Shown here piece after piece: positions 24,478 through 33,857 of a DNA stretch of 64,000 nucleotides. This DNA is from Streptomyces sp. NBC_00341. GTDB lineage: Bacteria; Actinomycetota; Actinomycetes; Streptomycetales; Streptomycetaceae. How positions within the stretch are numbered: the stretch's first letter is position 1; every line of letters starts with the position of its first letter. The stretch is taken from positions 4,216,001 to 4,280,000 of the forward strand of contig NZ_CP108002.1 of the NCBI RefSeq assembly GCF_041435055.1. Direction: 5' to 3'. Under the pieces are notes generated by a model that was not told the DNA's origin, did no database searches, and saw only the letters and a list, made by a program, of their open reading frames with translations. The translations under genes and the position numbers were made by a program.

Positions 24478-27400
24478 ATGGACACCGGAACCCCGCCGCC
24501 CCCGGGCGGCCCCGTGGAGGCCGGGGCCTACGACGTGCTGCGGAGGCGGCTCGCCGCACAGGCCACCGAGCTGACCCGCAGGGCCGAGGCGCTCAACTCC
24601 CGCCGTACCGAGGAGTTCGGCTCCACCGCCCTGCGACTGCTCGGCGGCGACGAGCAGATCCGTACCGAGCAGCCCGCCACCCCCCGCGACCTCGTCGCAC
24701 TCGGCGGCCACCTGCTCTTCGGCTTCCAACGCGGTCCGGGCCGGCGCGACGAGCCCGCCGTCGACGACGTACTCGCGCTGTACGACGCCGAGCTGGCCCC
24801 CGGCACGGACCCGCTCCTCACCGACGAGGCGTTCGTCCGCGAGTTCGACGGGCTGCACCGCTACTACCGCGACGCCCGGCTGCTGCGGCTGCGCCGTACC
24901 GACGGGCGGCTCCTCGCGGTGTTCCGGACCGGCGAGAGCGCGAAGGACATCCGGGTCCTGCGCTGGGCGCTCGACGCGGACGGCTCGCCCGGCGCGTTCC
25001 TGGACGCCAGGGGCGAGCGCGACCACGTGTTCCCGCCGTCGCACGACTTCACCTGGACCGTGGCCGGGCGCGAGGCCCACATCCCGGGCCCGCACCCGCA
25101 CATCGCGATCGGGGGGACGGGCGACGGCGGCGACGCGCGGCTGTTCGTCTCCACCCTCGGCGGCCACCTCACCGTCAAGACAGACAACGACACGGACACC
25201 CCGGACGGGATCTATCAGGAGCCGGTCACCGAGCCGCTGCAGTCGCTCGCGGACGCCGAGGTCGAGTACGCCGAGCTGGGCCCGCTGGTCCTGCTCCGCG
25301 TCCGCCCGTACAAGGAGGAGGCCGCCCGCCACCTCGTGTTCAACGCGCTCCTCGGCACGGTGCGGCGGCTGGACGGCATCGGCCCGGCCTGCCACCGGCT
25401 CCCGGAGGACCAGGGGATCATCTTCCCCGGCGGCTTCTACCTGACCACGGGCGCCGCCAAGACCTTCGACATCGCGCGACCGCTCAGCGAGCCGGTCTTT
25501 GAGGGGGCCGTCCGCTCCCCCAACGGAGAGGACGTGCTCTACGCGTTCCGCTCCGGGGACGGGGACGACTGCCGCAGCCTGCTGCTCCCGTACAACGTGA
25601 TCCGCCAGGAGGTCGCCACCCCGCTCCAGGGCCGGGGCCACGCCCTGCTCGACGACGGGACGCTCGTCCTCCTGCGGGACCCGGTGGAGGGCCCGGACGC
25701 CGGACCGGCGCGGGTCCACCCCCTGCAGCGCTGGCAGACGCCGTACGTCTCCGACACCTACGCCGCCTCCCGCCCCGCCGGCACCGGCCCGCTGGCCCGG
25801 ATCGGCAACGCCGACCTGGTGCGTGGCATCTCCGACTGCCTCGCGCTCGCGCACAGCGCGGACGGGACCACCCCGACCAGCGCGGTCTACGCGCGGCTGG
25901 TGGCCGACTGCACCCGCGCGACCGACCGCTACCACTGGCTGGGCGACACCGAACTCGGCGATCTGGCCGAGCCGTTGACCGCGCTTCGCGACACCGCGCA
26001 GCAGGTCCTCTCGGAGTTCGAGGGCGTCCAGGAACTCACCCGGCAGGCCGCAGAGGCGCTCGACGCGGGCGCGGAGCGGATCAGCGCGCTGGTGCGCCGG
26101 GTACGCGGCGAAGCCCCGCAGTCCGCCGCCGACTGGGTGGCCCGGCTCACCGAACTCCGGGGCGCGCACGGCCATCTGGCCACCCTGGGCGAGATGCGGT
26201 ACGCGGACACCGAGCGGATCGCGGAGCTCACCGCCGCCACCGCGGACGACCTCGCCTCCGCAGGGCGGCGCGCGGTCGCGTTCCTGGCCAGGGACGACGC
26301 GTTCGCCGGCTACCACGCGGACATCGCCCGCCTCACCGAGGAGGCGTCGGCGCTCGCCACCGTGAGCGACGCCGCCGCGCTCGGTGACCGGCTGACGGGG
26401 ATGACGGACGGGCTGAGCACCGTCACGGACGTCGTCGCCGGGCTGGACATCGGTGACGGCGTGGTCCGCACCTCGATCCTGGAGCGGATCGCGGAGGTGC
26501 TCGGCGGGGTGAACCGGGTCCGTGCCGTCCTGGACGCCCGCCGCCGCGAGCTCCTGGACCACGAGGGCCGGGCCGAGTTCGCCGCCGAGTTCGCCCTGCT
26601 GGGACAGGCGGTGACGGGCGCGCTGGCCGCCGCCGCCACGCCGGAGGCCTGCGACGAGCAGCTCGCGCGGCTGCTGCTCCAGCTGGAGAACCTGGAGGCG
26701 CGGTTCACCGAGTTCGACGACTTCCTGACCGCGCTGGGCGAGCGGCGGACGGAGGTGTACGAGGCGTTCTCCGCCCGCAGGCAGACCCTTCAGGACGCCC
26801 TCGCCCGCCGTACCGAACGCCTCGCCCAGTCCGCCGCCCGGGTGCTGGACACCGTCTCCCGGCGCAGCGCCGCACTGCCGGACGTGGACGCCGTCCACAC
26901 CTACTTCGCCTCCGACCCGATGGTCGCCAAGGTCCGCCGCACCGCCGCCGAACTGCGCGAACTCGGTGACGCGGTACGGGCGGAGGAGCTGGACGGGCAG
27001 CTGCTCGCGGCCCGCCAGGAGGCAGGACGGGCGCTGCGCGACCGCAGCGAGCTGTACGCGGACGGCGGGGCCACCATCCGGCTGGGCCGGCACCGGTTCG
27101 CGGTGAACACCCAGCCGTTCGATCTGACGCTGGTCCCCCAGGGCGACGGGCTCGCGTTCGCCGTCACCGGTACGGACTACCGGATGCCGGTGACGGACCC
27201 GGACTTCGGTGCGACGCGCCCGTACTGGGACCAGCAGCTGCCCTCCGAGTCCCCGTCCGTCTACCGGGGCGAGCACCTGGCCGCCCGGCTGCTCGCCGAG
27301 CACGGAGCGGACCGGCTGACCTCGTTGGATGCGGCCGAACTAGGCTCCCTCGTAAGGGAGTCAGCAGCCGACGCGTACGACGAGGGGTATCAGCGCGGTG

Positions 27401-29421
27401 TCCACGACGAGGACGCCACCGCGATCCTGACCGTGCTGCTGCGGCTGCGCGCCGGGGCCGGGCTGCTGCGCTGCCCGCCCGCCGTCCGGGCCGCCGCCCA
27501 GCTGTTCTGGGCGCACGGTACGGACGAGGCCCGGCGGACCTCCTGGACGCTGCGGGCCCGTTCGCTGGCCCGCGCCCGCGACACCTTCGGGCTCGCCCCG
27601 GCCGTCGCCGCGCTCCAGGAGGAATGGGCCGACGCCATCGGGGGCGAGGGCGCGCGAGCCGTCGCCGGGTACCTCTTCGAGGAGCTGACGAGCGGCCCGG
27701 AGGGGTTCGTGACCAGCGCCTCGGTCCGCACCTTCCTGGACAAGTTCCGCCGCACGACCGGCACTTCGGCGTACGACGAGGACCTCGCGGCGCTCGGGGA
27801 CGATCTGCCCGCCCGCCGCCAGCTCGTCGAGGGCTGGCTCGCCTCCTACTCCCGCGCGAGCGGCGCGGAGCTGGACGCGGGCGACCTCGCGGAGGCCGTC
27901 GCCGTGGAGCTGTGCCCGGAACCGGCCGTCCGCCGGTACGAGGGCGAGGCCCCGCTCACCGCGACCGTGGAGGGGCTCCTCGGCGTCCACCCGCGCATCG
28001 ACCGGGGCAGGCTTCCGGTCCGGATCGACGAACTCCTCTGCCGGACCGACGAGTTCCGCGAGGTCACCGTCCCCGGCTTCCGCGCCTACCAGCGCCGGCG
28101 CACCGCGCTGGCCTCGGCCGAGCGGGCCCGGCTGCGGCTGGACGACCACCGGCCGCGCGTGATGTCCGCGTTCGTCCGCAACCGGCTGCTCGACGAGGTG
28201 TACCTGCCGCTGATCGGGGACAGCCTCGCCAAGCAGCTCGGCACGGCGGACGCCGACCGGCGCACGGATTCGCAGGGACTGCTGCTGCTCGTGTCGCCGC
28301 CCGGCTACGGCAAGACGACGCTGATGGAGTACGTGGCAGACCGGCTCGGCATGGTCCTGGTGAAGATCAGCGGACCGAACCTGGGCCACGACGTGACGTC
28401 GCTGGACCCCGCGCAGGCGCGGAGCGCGACCGCGCGCCAGGAGATCGAGAAGATCAACTTCGCGCTGGAGGCGGGCAACAACACCCTGCTCTACCTCGAC
28501 GACATCCAGCACACCTCACCGGAACTGCTCCAGAAGTTCATCCCGCTCTGCGACGCCACCCGCCGGATCGAGGGGGTGCGGGACGGCGAGCCGCGCAGCT
28601 ACGACCTGCGGGGCAAGCGGTTCGCGGTGTGCATGGCGGGCAACCCGTACACCGAGTCCGGGGAGCAGTTCCGGATTCCCGACATGCTCGCCAACCGGGC
28701 CGACGTGTGGAACCTCGGCGAGGTGCTGAGCGGCCGGGAGGACGTTTTCGCGCTGAGCTTCGTGGAGAACGCGCTGACCGCGAACCCGGTACTGGCCCCG
28801 CTCGCCGGACGCTCCCGCGAGGACCTGGCGCTGCTGCTGCGGCTCGCCGCCGGTACGGAACCCGCCGCCGCCGCGAACCGGTTGCAGCACCCGTACGCGC
28901 CCGCCGAGGTGGAGCGCGTCGTGGCCGTGCTGCGCCATCTGCTCACCGCCCGGGACACCGTTCTCGCGGTCAACGCCGCCTACATCGCCTCGGCGGCACA
29001 GACGGACGCGACGCGCACGGAGCCGCCGTTCCGGCTTCAGGGCTCGTACCGCAACATGAACCGGATCGCGGAGCGGATCGTGCCCGTGATGAACGACGCC
29101 GAACTGTCCGACGTCATCGACGACCACTACGCGGGCGAGGCCCAGACGCTCACCACGGGCGCGGAGGCCGCTCTGCTGAAGCTCGCGGCGCTGCGCGGCA
29201 CGCTCGGTCCGGAGCGGGCCGCCCGCTGGTCCGCGATCACCGCCGGTTACGTCCGCACCCAGGCGCTCGGCGGCCCGGACGGCGACCCCGTGACCCGTGC
29301 GGTGGCGGCGCTCGGGCTGCTCGCGGACCGGATCGCGGCGGTGGAGACGGCGATCAGCCGGGCGGCCGATCCCCGCCAACTCCTCGCCCGGCCACCGTCC
29401 GGGACACTCGGGGACGGGTAA
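24478..29421 (+). CDS. Giant DUF3686-type AAA+ ATPase (annotated in relatives as DNA repair ATPase)
   Basis: 1,647 residues. The first ~400 residues form a beta-rich DUF3686-like domain (VFPPSHDFTW, HIAIGG), followed by long coiled coils from about 480 to 900, and a C-terminal AAA+ module. Walker A PPGYGKTT lies near residue 1280 and Walker B LLYLDDIQH near 1340, with AGNPYTESGEQFRIPDMLANRAD beyond. A GTAAGGAGCC ribosome site precedes the ATG. In other bacteria this family accompanies flotillin/YqiJ genes; the DNA-repair label is historical and the true function is not established. Confidence 0.82.
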   Translation: MDTGTPPPPGGPVEAGAYDVLRRRLAAQATELTRRAEALNSRRTEEFGSTALRLLGGDEQIRTEQPATPRDLVALGGHLLFGFQRGPGRRDEPAVDDVLALYDAELAPGTDPLLTDEAFVREFDGLHRYYRDARLLRLRRTDGRLLAVFRTGESAKDIRVLRWALDADGSPGAFLDARGERDHVFPPSHDFTWTVAGREAHIPGPHPHIAIGGTGDGGDARLFVSTLGGHLTVKTDNDTDTPDGIYQEPVTEPLQSLADAEVEYAELGPLVLLRVRPYKEEAARHLVFNALLGTVRRLDGIGPACHRLPEDQGIIFPGGFYLTTGAAKTFDIARPLSEPVFEGAVRSPNGEDVLYAFRSGDGDDCRSLLLPYNVIRQEVATPLQGRGHALLDDGTLVLLRDPVEGPDAGPARVHPLQRWQTPYVSDTYAASRPAGTGPLARIGNADLVRGISDCLALAHSADGTTPTSAVYARLVADCTRATDRYHWLGDTELGDLAEPLTALRDTAQQVLSEFEGVQELTRQAAEALDAGAERISALVRRVRGEAPQSAADWVARLTELRGAHGHLATLGEMRYADTERIAELTAATADDLASAGRRAVAFLARDDAFAGYHADIARLTEEASALATVSDAAALGDRLTGMTDGLSTVTDVVAGLDIGDGVVRTSILERIAEVLGGVNRVRAVLDARRRELLDHEGRAEFAAEFALLGQAVTGALAAAATPEACDEQLARLLLQLENLEARFTEFDDFLTALGERRTEVYEAFSARRQTLQDALARRTERLAQSAARVLDTVSRRSAALPDVDAVHTYFASDPMVAKVRRTAAELRELGDAVRAEELDGQLLAARQEAGRALRDRSELYADGGATIRLGRHRFAVNTQPFDLTLVPQGDGLAFAVTGTDYRMPVTDPDFGATRPYWDQQLPSESPSVYRGEHLAARLLAEHGADRLTSLDAAELGSLVRESAADAYDEGYQRGVHDEDATAILTVLLRLRAGAGLLRCPPAVRAAAQLFWAHGTDEARRTSWTLRARSLARARDTFGLAPAVAALQEEWADAIGGEGARAVAGYLFEELTSGPEGFVTSASVRTFLDKFRRTTGTSAYDEDLAALGDDLPARRQLVEGWLASYSRASGAELDAGDLAEAVAVELCPEPAVRRYEGEAPLTATVEGLLGVHPRIDRGRLPVRIDELLCRTDEFREVTVPGFRAYQRRRTALASAERARLRLDDHRPRVMSAFVRNRLLDEVYLPLIGDSLAKQLGTADADRRTDSQGLLLLVSPPGYGKTTLMEYVADRLGMVLVKISGPNLGHDVTSLDPAQARSATARQEIEKINFALEAGNNTLLYLDDIQHTSPELLQKFIPLCDATRRIEGVRDGEPRSYDLRGKRFAVCMAGNPYTESGEQFRIPDMLANRADVWNLGEVLSGREDVFALSFVENALTANPVLAPLAGRSREDLALLLRLAAGTEPAAAANRLQHPYAPAEVERVVAVLRHLLTARDTVLAVNAAYIASAAQTDATRTEPPFRLQGSYRNMNRIAERIVPVMNDAELSDVIDDHYAGEAQTLTTGAEAALLKLAALRGTLGPERAARWSAITAGYVRTQALGGPDGDPVTRAVAALGLLADRIAAVETAISRAADPRQLLARPPSGTLGDG

Positions 29422-29470
29422 CAGCGGCGATCACGCGGACAGGCCCTGGGGCCTCCGGAAGGGAACAGGC

Positions 29471-31522
29471 ATGCTGGGTCATGTGACCCCACTACCGCAG
29501 CAGCCCCAACGCTCCCCGTTCTCCGGCCACATGGTCGTCTGCGGGGACGACGCGCTCGCCCAGCGGCTCGCCGTGGAACTGCGCTACGTCTACGGGGAGC
29601 GGGTCACCCTCGTCCTGCCGCCGGGGCCCGATCCGAGGCGGCCGGAGGTGGCGCTGACCGGGCGCGGGCGGGCGGCGGCCCTGTTCGGCCGGATGTCGTC
29701 GGCGATGAGCCGCAACGGCGGGAACGGCGCCGACAGCGGCTCCGGGAACGGCTCCGGAAACGGCTCCGGGAACGGCGACAGTGACACCAACGCCGGGGTG
29801 GAGGCGGTGCGCATCCTCCAGGCGCACGAGCCGTCCGACGAGGCGCTGGAGGAGGCCGGTGTCGACACGGCCGCCGCGCTCGCCCTGGTCTACGACGACG
29901 ACGAGCGCAACATCCGCGCCGCGCTGACCGCCCGCCGGCTCAACCCCCGCGTCCGGCTGGTGATCCGGCTCTACAACCGCAAGCTCGGCCAGCACCTGGA
30001 GGCCCTGCTCGACCAGGCGGCCGCCGTCGCCTCTCCTGGGCTCGACCCCACCGCGCTGGACGCCTCCACCACCGTCCTGTCCGACGCGGACACCGCCGCC
30101 CCCGCCCTCGCGGCGACCGCGCTCTCCGGATCCAGCAAGGTGATCCGGGCGGAGGGCCTGCTGCTCCGGGCCGCCGAACGCACCCCGCCCCGGGACGGCC
30201 AGGTCGCGGACCCGGGACTGTGCACCCTGGCCCTGCTCTCCTCCACCACCCACGACCCGGCGGGCACGGAGGGCTCCGACAGCAGCGGCGACGAGGGCCC
30301 CCGGCTGCTGCCCGACCAGACCGAGGTGGCCGCGGCGACCGGGCGCGGCACCATCGTCCTGGAGGCGGTCAGCCGCAACGGCGCGGACGCGCGGACGCCG
30401 CGGATGGGGGGCAGGAGCGCACCGCTGAGCCAGTTCTTCTCGCGCCGGCTGCGCTGGTCCGCGCTGGGGGTCGGCACGGCCGTCCTCGGGCTCGCGGTGG
30501 CGTCCACGTTCACCACCGGGGACAAGCCGCTGCACGCGGTGTACCTGACCCTGCTCGACCTGTTCGCGATGGGTGACCCGGCCATCGGTGACCCCACGGC
30601 CCGCCAGATCATTCAAATCCTGTCCGGTGTCGCCGGGTTGATGCTGCTGCCGCTGTTGGTGGCCGGGGTGCTGGAGGCCTTCGGTTCGCTCCGCACCGCC
30701 TCCTCGCTGCGCCGCCCGCCGCGCGGCCTGTCCGGGCACGTGGTGCTGCTGGGCCTCGGCAAGATCGGCACCCGCGTCCTGGTCCAGCTCCGCGAACTGG
30801 GCATCCCGGTGGTCTGCGTGGAGGACGACCCGGACGCGCGGGGCATCCCGGTGGCCCGGCGGCTGCACGTGCCGGTGGTCATCGGGGACGTCACGCAGGA
30901 GGGCGTACTGGAGGCGGCGAAGATCCGGCGTTCCCGCGCGCTGCTCGCCCTGACCAGCATCGACACCACCAACCTGGAGGCCGCGCTGTACGCCCGCTCG
31001 GTCAAGCCGGACCTGCGGGTGACGCTGCGCCTGTTCGACGACGAGTTCGCCACCGCCGTCTACCGCACCCTGCGCACGGCCCACCCGCAGGCGCTGACCC
31101 GCTCCCGCTCGGTCTCCCATCTGGCCGCGCCGTCTTTCGCGGTCGCCATGATGGGCCGGCAGATCCTGGGCGCGGTGCCGGTCGAGCGGAAGGTGATGCT
31201 GTTCGCCGCGGTCGAGGTGGCCGGGCACCCGCAGCTGGAGGGCCGGACGGTGGAGCAGGCGTTCCGGTCCGGCGCGTGGCGGGTCCTCGCCCTGGACGTC
31301 GCCCCGCCCGCCGACCGCCGCCCGGACCTGGCGGCGCCCGTCCCGCCCCCGCAGGCACCGGGCGCCGGCACCGGTACCGGCGCGGAGCAGCAGCCCGGCG
31401 GCCTGGTGTGGAACCTGCACCCCGGTTACGTACTCCAGCCCACCGACCGGGTGGTCATCGCCGCCACCCGCCGCGGCCTTGCCGAACTGCTGCGCAGGCG
31501 GAGCTCGTTGACGAACCGCTGA
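29471..31522 (+). CDS. Membrane protein with two RCK/TrkA-N domains (CASTOR/ion-channel-like)
   Basis: 683 residues. Two Rossmann-type NAD-binding RCK domains: one at residues ~15-160 (GHMVVCGDDALAQRLAVEL) interrupted by a Gly/Asn/Ser repeat linker, the second at ~415-560 (GHVVLLGLGKIGTRVLVQLRELGIPVVCVEDD). Two membrane segments lie between (WSALGVGTAVLGLAVAS and GVAGLMLLPLLVAGVLE) with a pore-loop-like stretch. This is the arrangement of RCK-gated potassium or calcium channels. It follows the DUF3686 gene by 49 bp and may belong to the same unit. Confidence 0.78.
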   Translation: MLGHVTPLPQQPQRSPFSGHMVVCGDDALAQRLAVELRYVYGERVTLVLPPGPDPRRPEVALTGRGRAAALFGRMSSAMSRNGGNGADSGSGNGSGNGSGNGDSDTNAGVEAVRILQAHEPSDEALEEAGVDTAAALALVYDDDERNIRAALTARRLNPRVRLVIRLYNRKLGQHLEALLDQAAAVASPGLDPTALDASTTVLSDADTAAPALAATALSGSSKVIRAEGLLLRAAERTPPRDGQVADPGLCTLALLSSTTHDPAGTEGSDSSGDEGPRLLPDQTEVAAATGRGTIVLEAVSRNGADARTPRMGGRSAPLSQFFSRRLRWSALGVGTAVLGLAVASTFTTGDKPLHAVYLTLLDLFAMGDPAIGDPTARQIIQILSGVAGLMLLPLLVAGVLEAFGSLRTASSLRRPPRGLSGHVVLLGLGKIGTRVLVQLRELGIPVVCVEDDPDARGIPVARRLHVPVVIGDVTQEGVLEAAKIRRSRALLALTSIDTTNLEAALYARSVKPDLRVTLRLFDDEFATAVYRTLRTAHPQALTRSRSVSHLAAPSFAVAMMGRQILGAVPVERKVMLFAAVEVAGHPQLEGRTVEQAFRSGAWRVLALDVAPPADRRPDLAAPVPPPQAPGAGTGTGAEQQPGGLVWNLHPGYVLQPTDRVVIAATRRGLAELLRRRSSLTNR

Positions 31523-31597
31523 CGTCGAGGCCCTTCCCCGAGGGGCCCGCCGGGAACCCTCACCGCCGCCCGCGACCCGTGCAGTCTTCCCTCACCC

Positions 31598-31656
31598 TTG
31601 ACAGGTGGGTGAGTGCTCACTCACTCTATGAGGAGCAGGGGTGAGTGAGTACTCAC
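31598..31656 (+). promoter_or_regulatory. Promoter region with two TetR-type operators
   Basis: TTGACA at 31598-31603 is a good -35. Two palindromes follow: GTGAGTGCTCAC (31609-31620, one mismatched central pair) and GTGAGTACTCAC (31645-31656, perfect), centred 36 bp apart. This GTGAGT..ACTCAC form is typical of TetR-family sites. No TetR gene lies nearby, so the regulator must be encoded elsewhere. Confidence 0.65.
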
Positions 31657-31684
31657 CCACCAATGGTGAAGGGAAGCGCAGAAG

Positions 31685-32035
31685 ATGTTCAACCTGCAGA
31701 GTCTCGACCCGCAGACGCCGATGTTCGCGCAGTTCAAGGAGAAGACCGGGCCCATCGTCCTGGCCAACACCTTTCTGGTCCCGAAGGAGAGCGCGGAGGC
31801 GTTCCTGCCCCTCTTCAGGAGGCAGGCGGAGTTCATGATGACTCAGCCGGGCTTCGTCTCCCTGCGGATGCACCGGGGGACAGGGGACAGCCGACTGCTG
31901 ATGAACGTCGCGGTCTGGGAGTCGACGGAGGCGCTCGCCACGGCGTTCGGCAGCCCGGAATTCCAGCGCATGGCGGCCGAGTTCCCCGACGACGTCGTGG
32001 CGTACCCGCACATCTTCGAGCAGATCGACGTCTGA
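31685..32035 (+). CDS. Antibiotic-biosynthesis-monooxygenase (ABM) domain protein
   Basis: 116 residues, ferredoxin-like ABM fold: GPIVLANTFLVPKESAEAFLPLFRRQAEFMMTQPGFVSLRMHRG then LLMNVAVWESTEALATAF. Such proteins are small heme-, quinone- or hydroxylation-related enzymes, and the precise activity cannot be inferred. The ATG follows AGGGAAGC. Expression is likely under the two palindromes upstream. The DUF4267 gene follows 80 bp later in the same direction. Confidence 0.82.
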   Translation: MFNLQSLDPQTPMFAQFKEKTGPIVLANTFLVPKESAEAFLPLFRRQAEFMMTQPGFVSLRMHRGTGDSRLLMNVAVWESTEALATAFGSPEFQRMAAEFPDDVVAYPHIFEQIDV

Positions 32036-32115
32036 CACGGCAGCCGTGGCCGGGAACAGGGGCGGCCCGCGCCGGGGCCGTCACCAAGCCCATGTGACTC
32101 GCAAGGAGAAGGAAA

Positions 32116-32541
32116 GTGCCGCTGAAGAAGATCAACACCGTCCTGGTCGCCGCCTTCGTCCTCTTCATTCTCTGGTTCGGGCTGGAGTTCGTCCTGAGCC
32201 CGGAGACGACGGCGCCGACGTTCGGCCTGCCGAGCTGGCCGTCCGGTGACGGCGGCGGCTTCCTGATCGTCAAGGGAAGCCGCGACATCGTCCTGGCCCT
32301 GGTCCTGGGCATCCTGCTGCTGACGGGCCACCGCCGGGCGCTGGGCTGGGTGCTGCTGGTGGAGGCGCTCGCCGCGTACGGCGACATGACCACCGTGCTG
32401 GCCCACCACGGCTCCGTGGCCACCGCGTTCGGCGTCCACTGCCTGACCGCGACGCTGATGGTGGTCACCGGACTGCTGGTGCTGCACGAGACCCGCGAGG
32501 TCGCGCCCGCCCCGGCGACGCCCGCCCCGCAGCCCGCCTGA
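32116..32541 (+). CDS. DUF4267-type small membrane protein
   Basis: 141 residues from GTG with AGGAGAAGG in front. Four membrane segments (LVAAFVLFILWFGLEF, DIVLALVLGILLLTG, LGWVLLVEALAAYG, LTATLMVVTGLLVLHE). The KGSRDI motif at the second segment is typical of DUF4267. It probably shares the TetR-type control of the ABM gene. Function unknown. Confidence 0.75.
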   Translation: MPLKKINTVLVAAFVLFILWFGLEFVLSPETTAPTFGLPSWPSGDGGGFLIVKGSRDIVLALVLGILLLTGHRRALGWVLLVEALAAYGDMTTVLAHHGSVATAFGVHCLTATLMVVTGLLVLHETREVAPAPATPAPQPA

Positions 32542-32542
32542 C

Positions 32543-32589
32543 GCCGTCGGTCGGGGTGGTCCGGGTCCCGGGCCACCCCGGCCGACGGC
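32543..32589. terminator. Bidirectional terminator between convergent genes
   Basis: GCCGTCGGTCGGGGTGG pairs with CCACCCCGGCCGACGGC (one mismatch) around a 13-nt loop, between the ends of the DUF4267 gene and trpS. Confidence 0.8.
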
Positions 32590-32598
32590 ACTCATGGC

Positions 32599-33681
32599 TC
32601 ACACCGCGATCCGCGTCCCGGCCGAGGCCCCCATCGCCTCCCGCACCTGTGTCAGGGTCGCGTCGGCGATGGTGTTGGCGCGCTCGTTGCCGGTCCGCAG
32701 CACGGACCGTACGTACCCCATGTCCCGTGCGTACTCGGCCCGTCGGGCGCGCATCGGTGCCAGCCGGGTGTTGACCGCGTCGGTCACCGTCCGCTTCAGG
32801 GCGGCCGCGCCCCCGCCGCCGATCTCCTCGGCCACGGTGTGCGGATCGCGGTCGAGGCAGAGGGCGGCCAGCAGCACCAGGCCGGACACGCCGGGCCGCC
32901 GCTCGGGGTCGTAGGTGATGTGCCGGTCCGCGTCCGTGGTGGCGCCCTTGATCAGCCGGGCCGTCTCGTCCGTGCCGGCGCCGAGCGCGATGGAGTTGGC
33001 GCGGCTCTTGCTCATCTTGGTGCCGTCGGTGCCGAGCAGTTGCGGAACGGCGGAGAGCAGCGCCTCGGGTTCCGGGAAGACGGGCCCGTACCGCTCGTCG
33101 AACCGCCTGGCGACGGTCCGGGCAACTTCGAGGTGGGGCAGCTGGTCCTTGCCGACCGGCACCAGATTGCCCTTGCAGAACAGGATGTCGGCCGCCTGAT
33201 GGACCGGGTAGGTGAACATCAGGCCGCTGACGGAGTCCTGCCGGGAGTGCGCGATCTCGTCCTTGACCGTGGGGTTGCGGCCCAGCTCCGCGACCGAGAC
33301 CAGGCTCAGGAACGGCAGCATCAGCTGGTTGAGCGCGGGTACGGCGCTGTGGTTGAAGATCACCGAGCGTTCCGGGTCGATGCCGACGGCCAGGTAGTCC
33401 AGCAGCAGCCCCTCCATCGTGGCGGTGAGCCGCTCGGCCACGTCCCGGTCGGTCAGCACCTGGTAGTCCGGAATGACGATGAACGTCTCCACCCCGAGGT
33501 CCTGGAGCCGCACCCGGTTGTGGAGCGTGCCGAAGTAGTGCCCGAGGTGGAGCGCCCCTGTGGGCCGGTCACCGGTCAGGACCCGGAATCTCTCCGGGTA
33601 CCGCCGGATCCGCTCCTCCAGCGCGATGTCCGGTGCGGCGTCGGCGTCGGTCGCGGGCGTGGTCGTGATGGTCGTGGTCAT
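32599..33681 (-). CDS. trpS: Tryptophanyl-tRNA synthetase, attenuator-controlled (TrpRS1-like)
   Basis: 360 residues, class I synthetase charging tRNA-Trp. HIGH-like motif GALHLGHYFG and KMSKS motif (GTDGTKMSKSRANSI) are intact. S. coelicolor has two such genes; the inducible, indolmycin-resistant one (trpRS1) is preceded by a ribosome-mediated attenuator. This gene has exactly that kind of leader (33760-33857), so I assign it to the inducible class. The ATG at 33681 follows GAGGAGAG. Indolmycin resistance itself is inference. Confidence 0.93.
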   Translation of the reverse strand: MTTTITTTPATDADAAPDIALEERIRRYPERFRVLTGDRPTGALHLGHYFGTLHNRVRLQDLGVETFIVIPDYQVLTDRDVAERLTATMEGLLLDYLAVGIDPERSVIFNHSAVPALNQLMLPFLSLVSVAELGRNPTVKDEIAHSRQDSVSGLMFTYPVHQAADILFCKGNLVPVGKDQLPHLEVARTVARRFDERYGPVFPEPEALLSAVPQLLGTDGTKMSKSRANSIALGAGTDETARLIKGATTDADRHITYDPERRPGVSGLVLLAALCLDRDPHTVAEEIGGGGAAALKRTVTDAVNTRLAPMRARRAEYARDMGYVRSVLRTGNERANTIADATLTQVREAMGASAGTRIAV

Positions 33682-33759
33682 GAGTGGTCTCTCCTCGCGT
33701 CGGTGTGTGCGTGGAGGACGGCCCCCCGGGCGGGAAGCCCGTACCGGAAGAGGGCACAG

Positions 33760-33787
33760 AAAAAGGGCCGTCCGTATCGAACGGCCC
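33760..33787 (-). terminator. Attenuator terminator of trpS
   Basis: On the minus strand GGGCCGT-TCGATACGG-ACGGCCC is followed by five T. It is a factor-independent terminator between the Trp-Trp leader peptide and trpS, rare in form for Streptomyces because it has a U-tract. Confidence 0.88.
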
Positions 33788-33804
33788 TGGTCCCGCGCAG
33801 AAGA

Positions 33805-33832
33805 GGTGGCCGCTCCTAGAAGGAGCGCCACC
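33805..33832 (-). promoter_or_regulatory. Pause/anti-termination hairpin of the trpS attenuator
   Basis: GGTGGCGCTCC and GGAGCGGCCACC pair across the stop codon of the leader peptide. The left arm overlaps the Trp-Trp codons, so a ribosome stalled there would melt it and change downstream folding. Confidence 0.7.
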
Positions 33833-33857
33833 AGTTCCGGCACGGTACGGAGGTCAT
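33816..33857 (-). CDS. trpS leader peptide with tandem Trp codons
   Basis: 13 residues, MTSVPCRNWWRSF, ending TAG. The adjacent TGG TGG codons sense charged tRNA-Trp: stalling when Trp-tRNA is short favours read-through into trpS. Too small for ordinary gene calling, but its placement before the hairpin and terminator is decisive. A similar leader is known for S. coelicolor trpRS1. Confidence 0.85.
   Translation of the reverse strand: MTSVPCRNWWRSF

Noticed and set aside
24397..27303. 968-codon frame opposite the DUF3686 ATPase
   Set aside because: Antisense shadow; the sense strand carries intact Walker motifs and a ribosome site.
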